Source of the DNA: Desulfuromonadales bacterium | GTDB lineage: Bacteria > Desulfobacterota > Desulfuromonadia > Desulfuromonadales > JAGXHI01 | Assembly: GCA_024636295.1 (NCBI GenBank) | Contig: JAGXHI010000061.1 | Span: 124,001 to 188,000 of the forward strand | Direction: 5' to 3' | Length of the DNA: 64,000 nt | Shown here: positions 19,240 through 27,443 of the stretch, in pieces | How the letters are laid out: each line of letters begins with the position of its first letter | Numbering within the stretch: position 1 is the first letter of the stretch | Notes under the pieces: generated by a model | What the model was told of the DNA's origin: nothing | Seen by the model: only the letters and a program-made list of their open reading frames with translations | Databases searched by the model: none | Program-made: the position numbers and the translations under genes

Positions 19240-20673
19240 GTGGCTGCCGTGAATACATCCTTATTGTTACAGGAACTGGAGCCGCTCAACGCCCAGATCG
19301 AGCAAACCCGGGAAAAACTCCAGGTGCTCGATGGGGAACTGCGCGTTGTGGAGGCAGAGCTCGAAAAGTTTTCCACCGACCAGCAGCGGTTTGACGCTTT
19401 GCGGGATATCTGCAATGGGCTGGACCGACTTGGCGAACTGAAAGCGGACGAGCTGTTCTGGGGAGACGGGCCGGAGATCCTGGATGCCGCCGGACACGTA
19501 AAACGGCTTCGGGATCGTATCGGACGATTCGAGGAGGAGATTCGGGGCACCAGGGAAAAACAGGCGGCGATCAAGGCGCATATCGACCAGCGCCTCGATG
19601 AACTGGACGACCTGTACGAGGAGGTACGCCAGGCGCATGCCCGTGAAGAGCGGCGCAAGGAAGAGTTCGTCATAGAGCGGGAGATGTCTTCCATTCCTTT
19701 CCGCCCGATGATCATGCCCTGGAGCAGTGACTCCGAAAACGAAAAGCCCTTCAGGCGATCATTGCTGATCGCCCTGTTGCTGAGCATCGTTTTCGGTTCT
19801 CTCATTCCCCTGGTGACCCTGCCAGTGCCGGATCGAATGGTCGTGGTGGAGGTTCCCAAACGCCTGGCCATGCTGGTCAAAAAGGAACCGCCAAAGCCTG
19901 AACCCGTCGCCCAGGCGAAACCGGAACCCGAGCCGGAGCCGGAACGCCCGAAAGACGAAAAGAAGAAGCCGAAGAAGGAAATTGAAAAGCCGAAAAAGGA
20001 AATAGCGAAAGAGGAGCCGAAGACGGCGCCGGTCGAAAAAAAGACGGCCCGGAAAAAAGCGGAAAAGGCAGGCGTCCTGGCATTCAAGAATACCTTTACG
20101 GAACTGGTGGAGGACGCCCCCATTGCAAAGCTGGGCGCCGAGGCCCGGCTGCGCAAGGCGGCCCCGCTGGTTGCAGGTCAGGCGCGGGCGCAACGCTCAC
20201 TGGTCGCCATGCAGGCCAAGGGCGGATCCCGCGGCGGGATCAGCAATGCTTCCTTCAGCCGGAATGTCGGAAACGGCAATGCCGACCGCCTGGGCGACGG
20301 AGTTGGCTTTGCGCGGGTAGAGAGCGCCGTCGCCGGGCTGGCGGAAGCGTCAAGGCCGCTGAGTGATGGTCCCGGCCCGGGCCGGACGGACGAAGAGATC
20401 CAGATTGTTTTCGATCGCTACAAGGCGACTCTCTATCGGATTTACAACACCGAGCTGCGCAAGGACCCGACCCTCCGTGGGAAGCTCCTGCTGCGAATCA
20501 TCATCGAACCGGGCGGCGAGGTATCCGTTTGCAAGGTGGAATCCACCGATCTGGCTTCGCCTGAGCTTGTCGACCAGATTGTCGCACGGGTCAAGAGGTT
20601 CAATTTCGGGCCGAAAGAGGATGTTCCGAAAACGACAATATTGTACCCGATCGATTTTCTGCCGGCTGGATAA
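19240..20673 (+). CDS. TonB-like energy transducer with AgmX/PglI-type C-terminal domain
   Basis: The start is taken as GTG 19240, two bases after the TolR stop (TGATGTG); GTG 19249 is an alternative and neither has a strong ribosome-binding site. The protein has about 477 residues. Residues 1-170 are cytoplasmic coiled coil (IEQTREKLQVLDGELRVVE). A single membrane helix lies near 170-195 (LLIALLLSIVFGSLIPLV). A TonB-like Pro/Lys/Glu linker follows (about 210-280). The C-terminal 90 residues match the AgmX/PglI tail (DRYKATLYRIYNTELRKDP ... LRIIIEPGGEV ... YPIDFLPAG). This is the domain of GltG/GltJ in Myxococcus gliding motility and it is TonB-like in logic. The protein should carry motor force to the TPR/OM parts. 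The large N-terminal coiled coil is unusual for a TonB. Confidence 0.87.
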   Translation: MAAVNTSLLLQELEPLNAQIEQTREKLQVLDGELRVVEAELEKFSTDQQRFDALRDICNGLDRLGELKADELFWGDGPEILDAAGHVKRLRDRIGRFEEEIRGTREKQAAIKAHIDQRLDELDDLYEEVRQAHAREERRKEEFVIEREMSSIPFRPMIMPWSSDSENEKPFRRSLLIALLLSIVFGSLIPLVTLPVPDRMVVVEVPKRLAMLVKKEPPKPEPVAQAKPEPEPEPERPKDEKKKPKKEIEKPKKEIAKEEPKTAPVEKKTARKKAEKAGVLAFKNTFTELVEDAPIAKLGAEARLRKAAPLVAGQARAQRSLVAMQAKGGSRGGISNASFSRNVGNGNADRLGDGVGFARVESAVAGLAEASRPLSDGPGPGRTDEEIQIVFDRYKATLYRIYNTELRKDPTLRGKLLLRIIIEPGGEVSVCKVESTDLASPELVDQIVARVKRFNFGPKEDVPKTTILYPIDFLPAG

Positions 20674-20716
20674 GAATCCGGGAAAGCCGGTGACGACTGG
20701 AAAGTGGAGGTACGCA

Positions 20717-20746
20717 ATGAGTCAGAAAGTCCGGGTTATCGGATAG
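20717..20746 (+). other. Nine-codon ORF with good ribosome-binding site
   Basis: GTGGAGG is followed by ATG at 20717 and a nine-residue frame MSQKVRVIG ending in TAG. It sits between the convergent ends of the TonB-like gene and arsS. It could be the broken start of a lost gene or chance; nothing recognisable continues in the other frames. Confidence 0.2.
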
Positions 20747-20792
20747 ATATCGGACCGGACTGGCAAGAGATACGGACACATCCGGGCGATTT

Positions 20793-21752
20793 TCACGCCA
20801 CCAGAGCGCCCGTGCAGCTCGAACCTTCACCGGCGGTGCAGCAGTAGCAGTATTGGGAGAGGAAAAGCTCTTTTCCGCTGACGGCAGCCATTTCCAGGTC
20901 TTCGATTTTCAGGATTTCTCCTCCGGCGCCCGTAATCGGTACGCCCGTCGCCTGGTTGAAATCGCAGTTGTAGAGAAAACCCTTCCAGTCGACGCTGATC
21001 AGGGTGCGGCACATGATGCTCTGCGCTGCCTCAGGATTGAAATGGGTGGCGAGCAGGTTCAGGTAGCGGTCATACATCCCCTTGGATTCCAGATATTCCC
21101 GGAAGCGCCCGATGGGGGCGTTTGTGATGGTGAGGAGGTTATTGAATCGGATGCCATACTTGTTGTCCAACTCCTTCTTGTAGGCCATCTCCAGCTCCTG
21201 TTGGGAGCCGGGGATGACCTCCCCGCCGGGATTGAAGACGAGATTCAGCTCAAACTCATCTCCGTAACCGAGCCTGTTCAGACGACGGAGCGCCTCTATG
21301 CTGGTGGCGTGAGTTCCTTTCCCACGTTGACGATCGACGTTTTCCTCCAGGTAGCAGGGGAGAGATGCGGTGACCACAAGCCGCTGTTCCCGAAAGAATT
21401 CCGCCAGCCACTCAAAGCCCGGCTCGGTCAGAATGGTCAGGTTGCTGCGGACGATGCGCCGCTTGCAGCAGTCCGCCGTCGCTTCCACCAGATGACGGAA
21501 TTTGGGGTTCATTTCCGGGCAGCCGCCGGTAAGGTCCAGGATCAACCCGGGTTTGCGGGCGATTATTTTGATTAATTTATCCACTACCGCCCGTTCCATC
21601 ACCTTTTTCCCGTCGGGCGAGGCGCCGACATGGCAGTGCGAGCAGCCCATATTGCACAGGTTGCCCATATTGACCTGCAGCGTCTGCAGCGTCTCGAATC
21701 GGATGAAATCGGGATCGATTTTGTTGATGCGTTCCTTGAATGCAGCGACCAT
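20793..21752 (-). CDS. arsS: Arsenosugar biosynthesis radical SAM protein ArsS
   Basis: The start is placed at 21752 because AAAGGAAG lies just upstream and family similarity begins there; the frame stays open further up but reads as non-coding. The protein has 319 residues. The radical-SAM cluster motif CNMGCSHCHVG (CX3CX2C) is near residue 27, followed by LILDLTGGCPEMNP. The C-terminal Cys-rich segment (YCYCCTAGEGSSCTG) is typical of ArsS and may bind an auxiliary cluster. ArsS-family enzymes are linked to arsenosugar formation from methylated arsenic and SAM. No arsM or ars operon is visible nearby. The gene has a long structured leader (see separate entries). Confidence 0.88.
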   Translation of the reverse strand: MVAAFKERINKIDPDFIRFETLQTLQVNMGNLCNMGCSHCHVGASPDGKKVMERAVVDKLIKIIARKPGLILDLTGGCPEMNPKFRHLVEATADCCKRRIVRSNLTILTEPGFEWLAEFFREQRLVVTASLPCYLEENVDRQRGKGTHATSIEALRRLNRLGYGDEFELNLVFNPGGEVIPGSQQELEMAYKKELDNKYGIRFNNLLTITNAPIGRFREYLESKGMYDRYLNLLATHFNPEAAQSIMCRTLISVDWKGFLYNCDFNQATGVPITGAGGEILKIEDLEMAAVSGKELFLSQYCYCCTAGEGSSCTGALVA

Positions 21753-21788
21753 CAGTTCTTCCTTTCGAGCGAAGTATGGGGATCGGAT

Positions 21789-21811
21789 GAGATTACATAA
21801 TCTCAGATTAT
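21789..21811. promoter_or_regulatory. Alternating palindromic half-sites upstream of arsS
   Basis: GAGATTA-CA-TAATCTC (21789-21804) is a perfect inverted repeat, and it overlaps a second one, ATAATCT-C-AGATTAT (21797-21811). The result is three alternating AGATTA/TAATCT half-sites. The array lies about 40 bases upstream of the arsS start. It looks like an operator for a dimeric repressor or, in RNA, two mutually exclusive hairpins. The regulator is unknown. Confidence 0.45.
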
Positions 21812-21828
21812 TTTCAAATAGGCAATCA

Positions 21829-21898
21829 GGGTGGCAAGATCCGCACCCTTCACCTCCGCGCTTCCTTTCAGGCTCACCGGCGATCAGACGCAGAGGTG
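21829..21898 (-). ncRNA. Structured leader RNA candidate of arsS
   Basis: Read on the minus strand, CACCTCTGCG (21898-21889) pairs with CGCGGAGGTG (21860-21851) as ten pairs including one G-U. They enclose a 28-base loop rich in GGTGAGCCTGAAAGGAAG. A second 5-bp stem (GGGTG/CACCC, 21848-21829) follows at once. A third small hairpin ACGGT-CAA-ACCGT lies at 21907-21919. The arrangement upstream of a SAM enzyme gene suggests a cis-regulatory RNA. I could not match it to a known riboswitch class. The rest of 21900-22219 shows no gene. Confidence 0.35.
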
Positions 21899-22219
21899 AT
21901 GTGGAAACGGTCAAACCGTCTCGAGAATAAAGGCCGGCTGGCTTATAGGATCCTTGTGGGCTCTTTCCCTTTGGCTGCTGACCCGGTTTCTTCAGCGCCG
22001 CAGGAAAATCGAGAAAGATGTGTCGGAAGCCAAAGGGTAGGATCGATAAACGCATCATTGTTACGCTCGACATCTGGTGCGGACCACAATTCGATGGGTG
22101 TAGTTGGGGCCTTTCCTCTCGGCGGATTCCGTCCAACGCACCGATTTCCGTTGATCCAAAGCGGTCCCAGGCGGGACAGGAAAAAAGGGAGAAAAAAGAT
22201 TGCAGGGTGCTTTAAGTAA

Positions 22220-22248
22220 TTGATTTTCTTTAATGGAAAATATATTCT
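22220..22248 (+). promoter_or_regulatory. Candidate sigma-70 promoter for the aldehyde/alcohol dehydrogenase gene
   Basis: TTGATT (22220-22225) and TATTCT (22243-22248) are separated by 17 bases in an AT-rich stretch, giving a leader of about 75 bases before the start codon. Confidence 0.45.
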
Positions 22249-22328
22249 AAAACAATGTTTGTTGACTCCGGCATTTGACCGATGGCGGCAAGGAGAAGTT
22301 TCCCCTTTACCACAAGGAGGCTTTGCAC

Positions 22329-24986
22329 ATGGAACAGTACAAGCTTTTTATCGACGGCGAATTCGTCGATGCGGCGGACGGCGGAACTTTCGAATCGATT
22401 GACCCCGGAACCGGCGCGCCGATCGCTACCGTCGCCCGTGCGGGGAAGGCTGACGCGGAGGCGGCCATCGAGGCGGCGCGGCAAGCTTTCGACAAGGGGG
22501 AATGGAGCCGGATGAGCCCCCAGGACAGGGCGGAGAAGATTTACGATTTCGCGGATCAGATCACCCAGCAGGCCCTGCGGTTGGCCATCACCGAATCCAT
22601 GGACTCGGGTCATGTGATCGGACTTGCCAAATACTGGGGGATGCTGGGCTCTCAGCTCTTCCGCAATTTCGCCCAATATTCGGCCAGCAAATTCCAGTGG
22701 GAGGAGGAAATCCATTATTCCGGAAACGTCTTCGCCCCCGGGCGCGATTTCATCCGCCGGGAGCCGGTAGGCGTCTGCGTCGGCATTATTCCCTGGAACT
22801 TTCCCCTGAGCATGGCCTTCTGGAAAATCGCCCAGGCGATCGTGATGGGAAACACCATCGTGCTGAAGCCGGCTACCGTTACGCCTCTGGGCGCCTTGAT
22901 CATCGCCGAGGCGGCGCAGGCCGCCGGCATCCCCAAGGGAGTTATCAATGTCCTGCCGGGGCCGGGGGGAGAATTGGGAAGGATTCTCTGCACACATCCT
23001 TCGGTCGACAAAGTCGCTTTTACCGGAAGCACCGAAGTCGGTCGGGAGATCATGAAGATGTCCGCCGACACCATCAAGAAGGTCACCCTCGAACTGGGGG
23101 GCAAGTCGGCCAACATCATCCTCGATGACGCCGATATGGATCTTGCGGTGGAGGGAGCGATCTTCGGCACCTTCTTCCACCAGGGCCAGGTCTGCGAATC
23201 GGGCACCCGTGTTCTGGTCTCCTCGAAAATCTATGATGAATTCATCGAAAAGATGATCCGCAGGACCGAAAGCCTCCGGATCGGATACCAGCTCGATCCG
23301 ACCTCCCAGCAGGGGCCTCTGGTCAGCGCCGCCCAGCTTGCCACGGTCGACCGCTACGTCAGACTTGGGCTGGAAGAAGGGGCTGAGCTTCTGGCCGGAG
23401 GCGGCCGCGCCGAAATTGCCGGGTTCGAGAACGGGTACTATTACAAGCCGACGATCTTCGCGGCGAAGAACAGCATGCGCATCGCCCAGGAGGAGATCTT
23501 CGGGCCGGTGGTCTGCGTTATTAAATACGACAGCGACGAAGAGGCCGTGGAGATCGCCAACGATTCGATGTACGGCCTGGCGGGCGGGGTGTTTTCCGGC
23601 AGCAACGCCCGCGCCGAGCGGATTGCCAACCAGATCCGCACCGGCACCATGTGGATCAACAACTTCCATGCCTTCGGGGACTTCTGCCCCTTCGGCGGAT
23701 ACAAACAGTCCGGCGTGGGGCGCGAGTTGGGGTACAACGGTCTTGCGGAGTACACTCAGATCAAGAGGATGCACGTGGCCTCCGCCGCCGATCACGAGAG
23801 CAACTTCATGATGAAGCTCTTCTCCGATAATCCGAAAATCCCCTTCACCCAGTACATCGCCCCGACCCTGGTCCTGGCCGGTCACGGGACCCTGCCCTCG
23901 ATCTTCAAGGAAATGACCCGGCTCGGCTGCCGCCGTGCGCTGATTCTCACCGACAAAGGCGTCCGGAACGCAGGCCATATCGACCTGGTCCGGGAGGCGC
24001 TGTCCGGTTTTTATGCCGGGGTTTACGATGAAATCGCCCAGGATACCGATCTTGATACCGTCGACGCGGCGGTCGAAATGGCCCGGGAACTCAAGGCCGA
24101 CTGCATCGTGAGCGTAGGCGGTGGAAGTGTCATCGATACCGGCAAAGCGGTCTGCGTCACCCTGAAGAACGGCGGCCGCGCCAACGATCATGTGGCGTTC
24201 GCCCGACTGACGGAGCCCCAGACGCCCCACATCGTCATACCCACCACTTCGGGAACCGGCAGCGAGGTGACGAACGTGGCCGTCATCAAGAGCCGGGTTG
24301 CGGGACGAAAGGTCTACATCGTCGATCCTTTCATCATGCCGAATACGGCCATACTGGACCCCCGATTCACCATGACGCTTCCGGCCGGGCTGACCGTAAC
24401 CACGGCCATGGATGCCATGACCCATGCTGTGGAGGCGCTCACCAGCACCATGTCCAACCCCATCTGCGACGGACACGCCCTGCAGGCCATCCGTCTGATC
24501 AAGGAGAATCTCCCCAAGGTCGTCGCAAACGGAAAAGACGAGAAGGCCAGGAGCAACCTCCAGATCGCCGCCACCATGGCCGGTTGGGCCTTCACCATCG
24601 CTCAGGTCGGATTGGCCCACGCCATGGCCCACACCCTCGGCATGCTGAACAATGTTCCCCATGGAGCGGCCTGCGGCATCATCCTGCCGGCTGTCATGCG
24701 CTTCAACATCGATCATGCCACGGACAAGCTGTCCCAGGTCGCCCAGGCCATGGGCGTCAATACTTATGGGATGGAGGAGCGCGAGGCGGCCGTCGCATCG
24801 GCCGACGCCATGGAGGCGTTCATGAAGGAAATCGGCCATCCAATGCGGCTCAGCGAAGTGGGTGTGACCGAAGAGGGACTCGCCCTTGCAGCATTTCACG
24901 CCATCGCAGATTCGGCCGCCCTGTTCAATGCGCGGCCAGTGACGGATCCGCAGGAAGTGGATAATCTATTCAAACAGGTTGCGTGA
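22329..24986 (+). CDS. Bifunctional aldehyde dehydrogenase / iron-type alcohol dehydrogenase fusion
   Basis: ATG 22329 follows an AGGAGG. The frame extends 18 codons upstream, but the ribosome-binding site and family start favour 22329. The protein has 885 residues. Residues 1-490 are an NAD(P)-dependent aldehyde dehydrogenase (PF00171) with PWNFPLSM, FTGSTEVG, general base Glu255 (LELGGKS) and nucleophile Cys289 (GQVCESGT). Residues about 505-885 are a type III Fe-alcohol dehydrogenase with SVGGGSVIDTGK and ligands Asp695, His699, His764 and His778. This is AdhE-like in layout. However, the N-terminal half is of the betaine-aldehyde/non-acylating type, so the likely overall chemistry is alcohol to aldehyde to acid rather than acetyl-CoA to ethanol. 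The substrate is unknown. A strong terminator follows. Confidence 0.9.
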   Translation: MEQYKLFIDGEFVDAADGGTFESIDPGTGAPIATVARAGKADAEAAIEAARQAFDKGEWSRMSPQDRAEKIYDFADQITQQALRLAITESMDSGHVIGLAKYWGMLGSQLFRNFAQYSASKFQWEEEIHYSGNVFAPGRDFIRREPVGVCVGIIPWNFPLSMAFWKIAQAIVMGNTIVLKPATVTPLGALIIAEAAQAAGIPKGVINVLPGPGGELGRILCTHPSVDKVAFTGSTEVGREIMKMSADTIKKVTLELGGKSANIILDDADMDLAVEGAIFGTFFHQGQVCESGTRVLVSSKIYDEFIEKMIRRTESLRIGYQLDPTSQQGPLVSAAQLATVDRYVRLGLEEGAELLAGGGRAEIAGFENGYYYKPTIFAAKNSMRIAQEEIFGPVVCVIKYDSDEEAVEIANDSMYGLAGGVFSGSNARAERIANQIRTGTMWINNFHAFGDFCPFGGYKQSGVGRELGYNGLAEYTQIKRMHVASAADHESNFMMKLFSDNPKIPFTQYIAPTLVLAGHGTLPSIFKEMTRLGCRRALILTDKGVRNAGHIDLVREALSGFYAGVYDEIAQDTDLDTVDAAVEMARELKADCIVSVGGGSVIDTGKAVCVTLKNGGRANDHVAFARLTEPQTPHIVIPTTSGTGSEVTNVAVIKSRVAGRKVYIVDPFIMPNTAILDPRFTMTLPAGLTVTTAMDAMTHAVEALTSTMSNPICDGHALQAIRLIKENLPKVVANGKDEKARSNLQIAATMAGWAFTIAQVGLAHAMAHTLGMLNNVPHGAACGIILPAVMRFNIDHATDKLSQVAQAMGVNTYGMEEREAAVASADAMEAFMKEIGHPMRLSEVGVTEEGLALAAFHAIADSAALFNARPVTDPQEVDNLFKQVA

Positions 24987-25013
24987 TCCAACCTTGATCT
25001 CCAAAGCAGCGAA

Positions 25014-25055
25014 AGCCCCTCCGTCATCTGCCTGGGACGGAGGGGCTGTTCTTTT
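25014..25055 (+). terminator. Rho-independent terminator after the dehydrogenase fusion
   Basis: AGCCCCTCCGTC (25014-25025) pairs perfectly with GACGGAGGGGCT (25036-25047), followed by GTTCTTTT. Confidence 0.9.
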
Positions 25056-25222
25056 AAAAAATCCCTCTCGATGAGCTTGGAATCAAAAAGAAAACCGATC
25101 GGGGTGCAGGGAGCGGCGCCCGCGGTTTTGGTTTCGATTCCGTTTTAATGTTCCCCAAAAGAGAGAGTCCTCTCGGTACCCCTGGCTTCAGACAACAGGG
25201 AAATCATGACTTTCTTATTTCA

Positions 25223-25250
25223 TTGAACTTCACTTCTAATCCTGTAAAAT
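25223..25250 (+). promoter_or_regulatory. Candidate promoter of the MscS-type channel gene
   Basis: TTGAAC (25223-25228) and TAAAAT (25245-25250) are separated by 16 bases, about 50 bases before the chosen start. Apart from this and the terminator, 24987-25297 holds nothing recognisable. Confidence 0.4.
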
Positions 25251-25297
25251 TTAAGGATATTGAAATCATTGCGATTTTTTTCTGGAAAGGGCGAATA

Positions 25298-26251
25298 ATG
25301 ATGGAGATCTGGCGGGAATATATTTACGCAATCAACTGGAAAACGCTCATCAACGGCAGCGGCCGTGTTCTCTTGATTCTGGCGGGGACGTGGGTTGCGC
25401 TGGTTCTCATCCGGAAGAGCCTGGCAAAGGTCGAACAGAGATTGATTCAGAAAGGGCAGGCTGAAGGGGAGCCACCCTCGGAATCGGCCAAAAGGGTGAG
25501 CACGCTGATGCGGCTGGTCCGCCAGGGATCGTTGCTGTCACTGTGGATCATCGTCATACTGGTCATTCTCAAGGAAGTGGGAGTCGACATCGCACCCGTT
25601 CTCGCCGGCGCCGGAATCATCGGACTTGCGGTCGGCTTCGGCGCACAGAACCTGGTACGCGATATCATTTCCGGCTTTTTTTTCATTCTCGAAAATCAGG
25701 TGAGGGTGGGCGACGTGGCCATTGTGAACGGCACGGGTGGTCTCGTGGTGGAAATAAATTTTCGGACCATTGTGCTGCGGGACATTTCGGGCGTCGTCCA
25801 CATCTTTCCCAACGGCACCGTCGACACTTTGAGCAACATGACCAATGACTGGTCTGCATACGTCTTCGAAATCGGCGTGGCCTACAAGGAGGACACCGAC
25901 CGTGTGACCGAGGTGCTGAAGGAGGTTTGCCAAGGTTTGAGACAGGACGAAATCTTCGGGCATTTGATCATCGAGGAGGCGGAGATCTTCGGGGTCGACA
26001 AGTTCGACGATTCGGCCGTCGTCATCAAAGGACGCATAAAGACCAAACCGATCCGGCAGTGGATGGTCGGCCGTGAATTCCTGCGTCGTGTGAAACAGGC
26101 TTTCGATGCGCAGGGAATCGAAATTCCCTTCCCGCATCGGACGATTTACAGGGGAGATGAGAGCAAGCCCTTCGAGCTTCAACTTCTCGACAAGCTCGGT
26201 TCCGAGCGATCATCCGAAACAGAAAACGAGAAAATCGTGGAAAGGTCCTGA
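25298..26251 (+). CDS. MscS-family small-conductance mechanosensitive channel
   Basis: ATG 25298 is chosen because GGAAAGGG precedes it and the family N-terminus fits; an in-frame start exists at 25148. The protein has 317 residues. There are N-terminal membrane helices (about 25-45 and 70-95) and a pore helix region rich in Gly/Ala (AGAGIIGLAVGFGAQNLVRD). The conserved beta domain with ENQVRVGDVAIVNG and FPNGTVDTLSNMTNDW follows, then an alpha/beta C-terminal domain. It releases solutes from the inner membrane under hypo-osmotic stress. It is flanked by terminators and probably monocistronic. Confidence 0.92.
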   Translation: MMEIWREYIYAINWKTLINGSGRVLLILAGTWVALVLIRKSLAKVEQRLIQKGQAEGEPPSESAKRVSTLMRLVRQGSLLSLWIIVILVILKEVGVDIAPVLAGAGIIGLAVGFGAQNLVRDIISGFFFILENQVRVGDVAIVNGTGGLVVEINFRTIVLRDISGVVHIFPNGTVDTLSNMTNDWSAYVFEIGVAYKEDTDRVTEVLKEVCQGLRQDEIFGHLIIEEAEIFGVDKFDDSAVVIKGRIKTKPIRQWMVGREFLRRVKQAFDAQGIEIPFPHRTIYRGDESKPFELQLLDKLGSERSSETENEKIVERS

Positions 26252-26277
26252 TATCATTCTGCAGTTTTTTATTTTAT

Positions 26278-26317
26278 CGGCCTGGCGGAGTTCTCCCGCC
26301 GGGCCGAGTTGGTTTTT
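26278..26317 (+). terminator. Terminator after the MscS gene
   Basis: CGGCCTGGCGG pairs with CCGCCGGGCCG (one wobble) around a short loop, followed by AGTTGGTTTTT. Confidence 0.8.
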
Positions 26318-26513
26318 ACCTCTTCCGGTGATCCTTTCCTCGTCTTGAATACTTTCAAATCCATGAAGGACGTCTGGTGAAGGAAATTATGCTTAAAATC
26401 ATTGCAAGTAGCCGAAAGATATAAAAAATAGTTATTTTCAGTTGGAAGGCCCGGCAATGGGGATATACTTAATGCAGGATATTAACCAGTCACTGCAAAG
26501 TGGAGAAAATAAA

Positions 26514-27377
26514 ATGGAAACCAGGAACTATGTGCAAATCCTGAAGATCCTCCCGTGGGCTGTTTTCCTTACGATCTGGACGACCACGGCATGGTCGCAG
26601 AACGAGGAGAATCAAACGGATCAGGAGGAACAGCCAGAGCAGGGGCAGGTTCGGAGCACAGGCACTACCGTACACATCAGTCCTGCGGAGCTGACACGGA
26701 TACAGCAGGCTCTTAGCGACCTGGGTTATGAGCCGGGAAACGTTGAAGGCGTCTGGGATGAGGGAACCTCGTCGGCCCTCCGGGATTTTCAGCAGCAGAT
26801 TGGTCTCGCCCCGACCGGGGAACTGAACTTCCGGACTCTGACCTGGCTCTTCCGTTCCACCGAAGCTGAAGCCAACGCTGGAGCGGGCGGAGGCCCGCAG
26901 CCCAATGGGGATCAGCAGCAGTTCGGAGCCGGAAACCGGCAGCCCGTTGAAGCCCCGGGCCAGCAAGTAGACGATGAATCCCTGCAGCAACCGGTCGCTG
27001 TGCAGCAGGAGTCGTCCGACGGAGAACAAGCTCAGCAACAGTTCCAAGGTGATCAGGCGCAAGCGTCCGAGGGGGGGCGAGCACGGCAACCACTCCAGGA
27101 GGATCAGGAGCAACCCGGTCTTTCTCGACAGGAAGATGCCTTGGTATCTCGGGAGGAGCTGCCTTACGGTTATCCGTATCGGCCCGGATATGTTTATCAA
27201 CCCGGATTCATTTATGAGCGCGGTTTCCCCCAGCCATCCCGGCCCGAAGGGCAAGAGCTGCCCCGCCAGCAGTATTTGGGGCTTTCACCCGAATGGCAAG
27301 GCCCGCAGGGTCAGACGCAGGGCCAGGCTGGGGGTGCAGGCGGCCAGCAGGAAAATCCCTCCATTCGCCAGGAGTGA
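26514..27377 (+). CDS. Exported peptidoglycan-binding domain protein with Gln-rich tail
   Basis: ATG 26514 follows TGGAG and begins a good signal peptide (ILPWAVFLTIWTTTAWSQ); an in-frame ATG at 26442 would bury it. The protein has 287 residues. A PG_binding_1 domain covers about 50-105 (ISPAELTRIQQALSDLGY, GVWDEGTSSALRDFQQQIGL). The rest is a low-complexity Gln/Gly/Pro-rich region with a Tyr-rich patch (YGYPYRPGYVYQPGF). It probably anchors to cell-wall peptidoglycan in the periplasm. The gene stands alone. Confidence 0.78.
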   Translation: METRNYVQILKILPWAVFLTIWTTTAWSQNEENQTDQEEQPEQGQVRSTGTTVHISPAELTRIQQALSDLGYEPGNVEGVWDEGTSSALRDFQQQIGLAPTGELNFRTLTWLFRSTEAEANAGAGGGPQPNGDQQQFGAGNRQPVEAPGQQVDDESLQQPVAVQQESSDGEQAQQQFQGDQAQASEGGRARQPLQEDQEQPGLSRQEDALVSREELPYGYPYRPGYVYQPGFIYERGFPQPSRPEGQELPRQQYLGLSPEWQGPQGQTQGQAGGAGGQQENPSIRQE

Positions 27378-27443
27378 CAGGGGCTTTTGGCGACAGGATT
27401 TCAGGGGTTATCTTGACGTTGGCTACAGAGGGCAGTTCTGTGC

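Noticed and set aside
19170..20193. Long minus-strand open frames opposite the TonB-like gene
   Set aside because: They are Ser/Phe/Arg-rich mirror frames of the Pro/Lys/Glu-rich linker, with no ribosome-binding site or domain.
20793..22136. A 447-residue open frame covering arsS and its leader
   Set aside because: The first 128 residues show no family similarity. A ribosome-binding site and the conserved start at 21752 give the shorter protein, and the extra part overlaps the structured leader.
26440..26456. Possible sigma-54 promoter (TTGGAAGGCCCGGCAAT)
   Set aside because: The GG and GC elements are 8 rather than 10 bases apart and the flanking bases do not fit.
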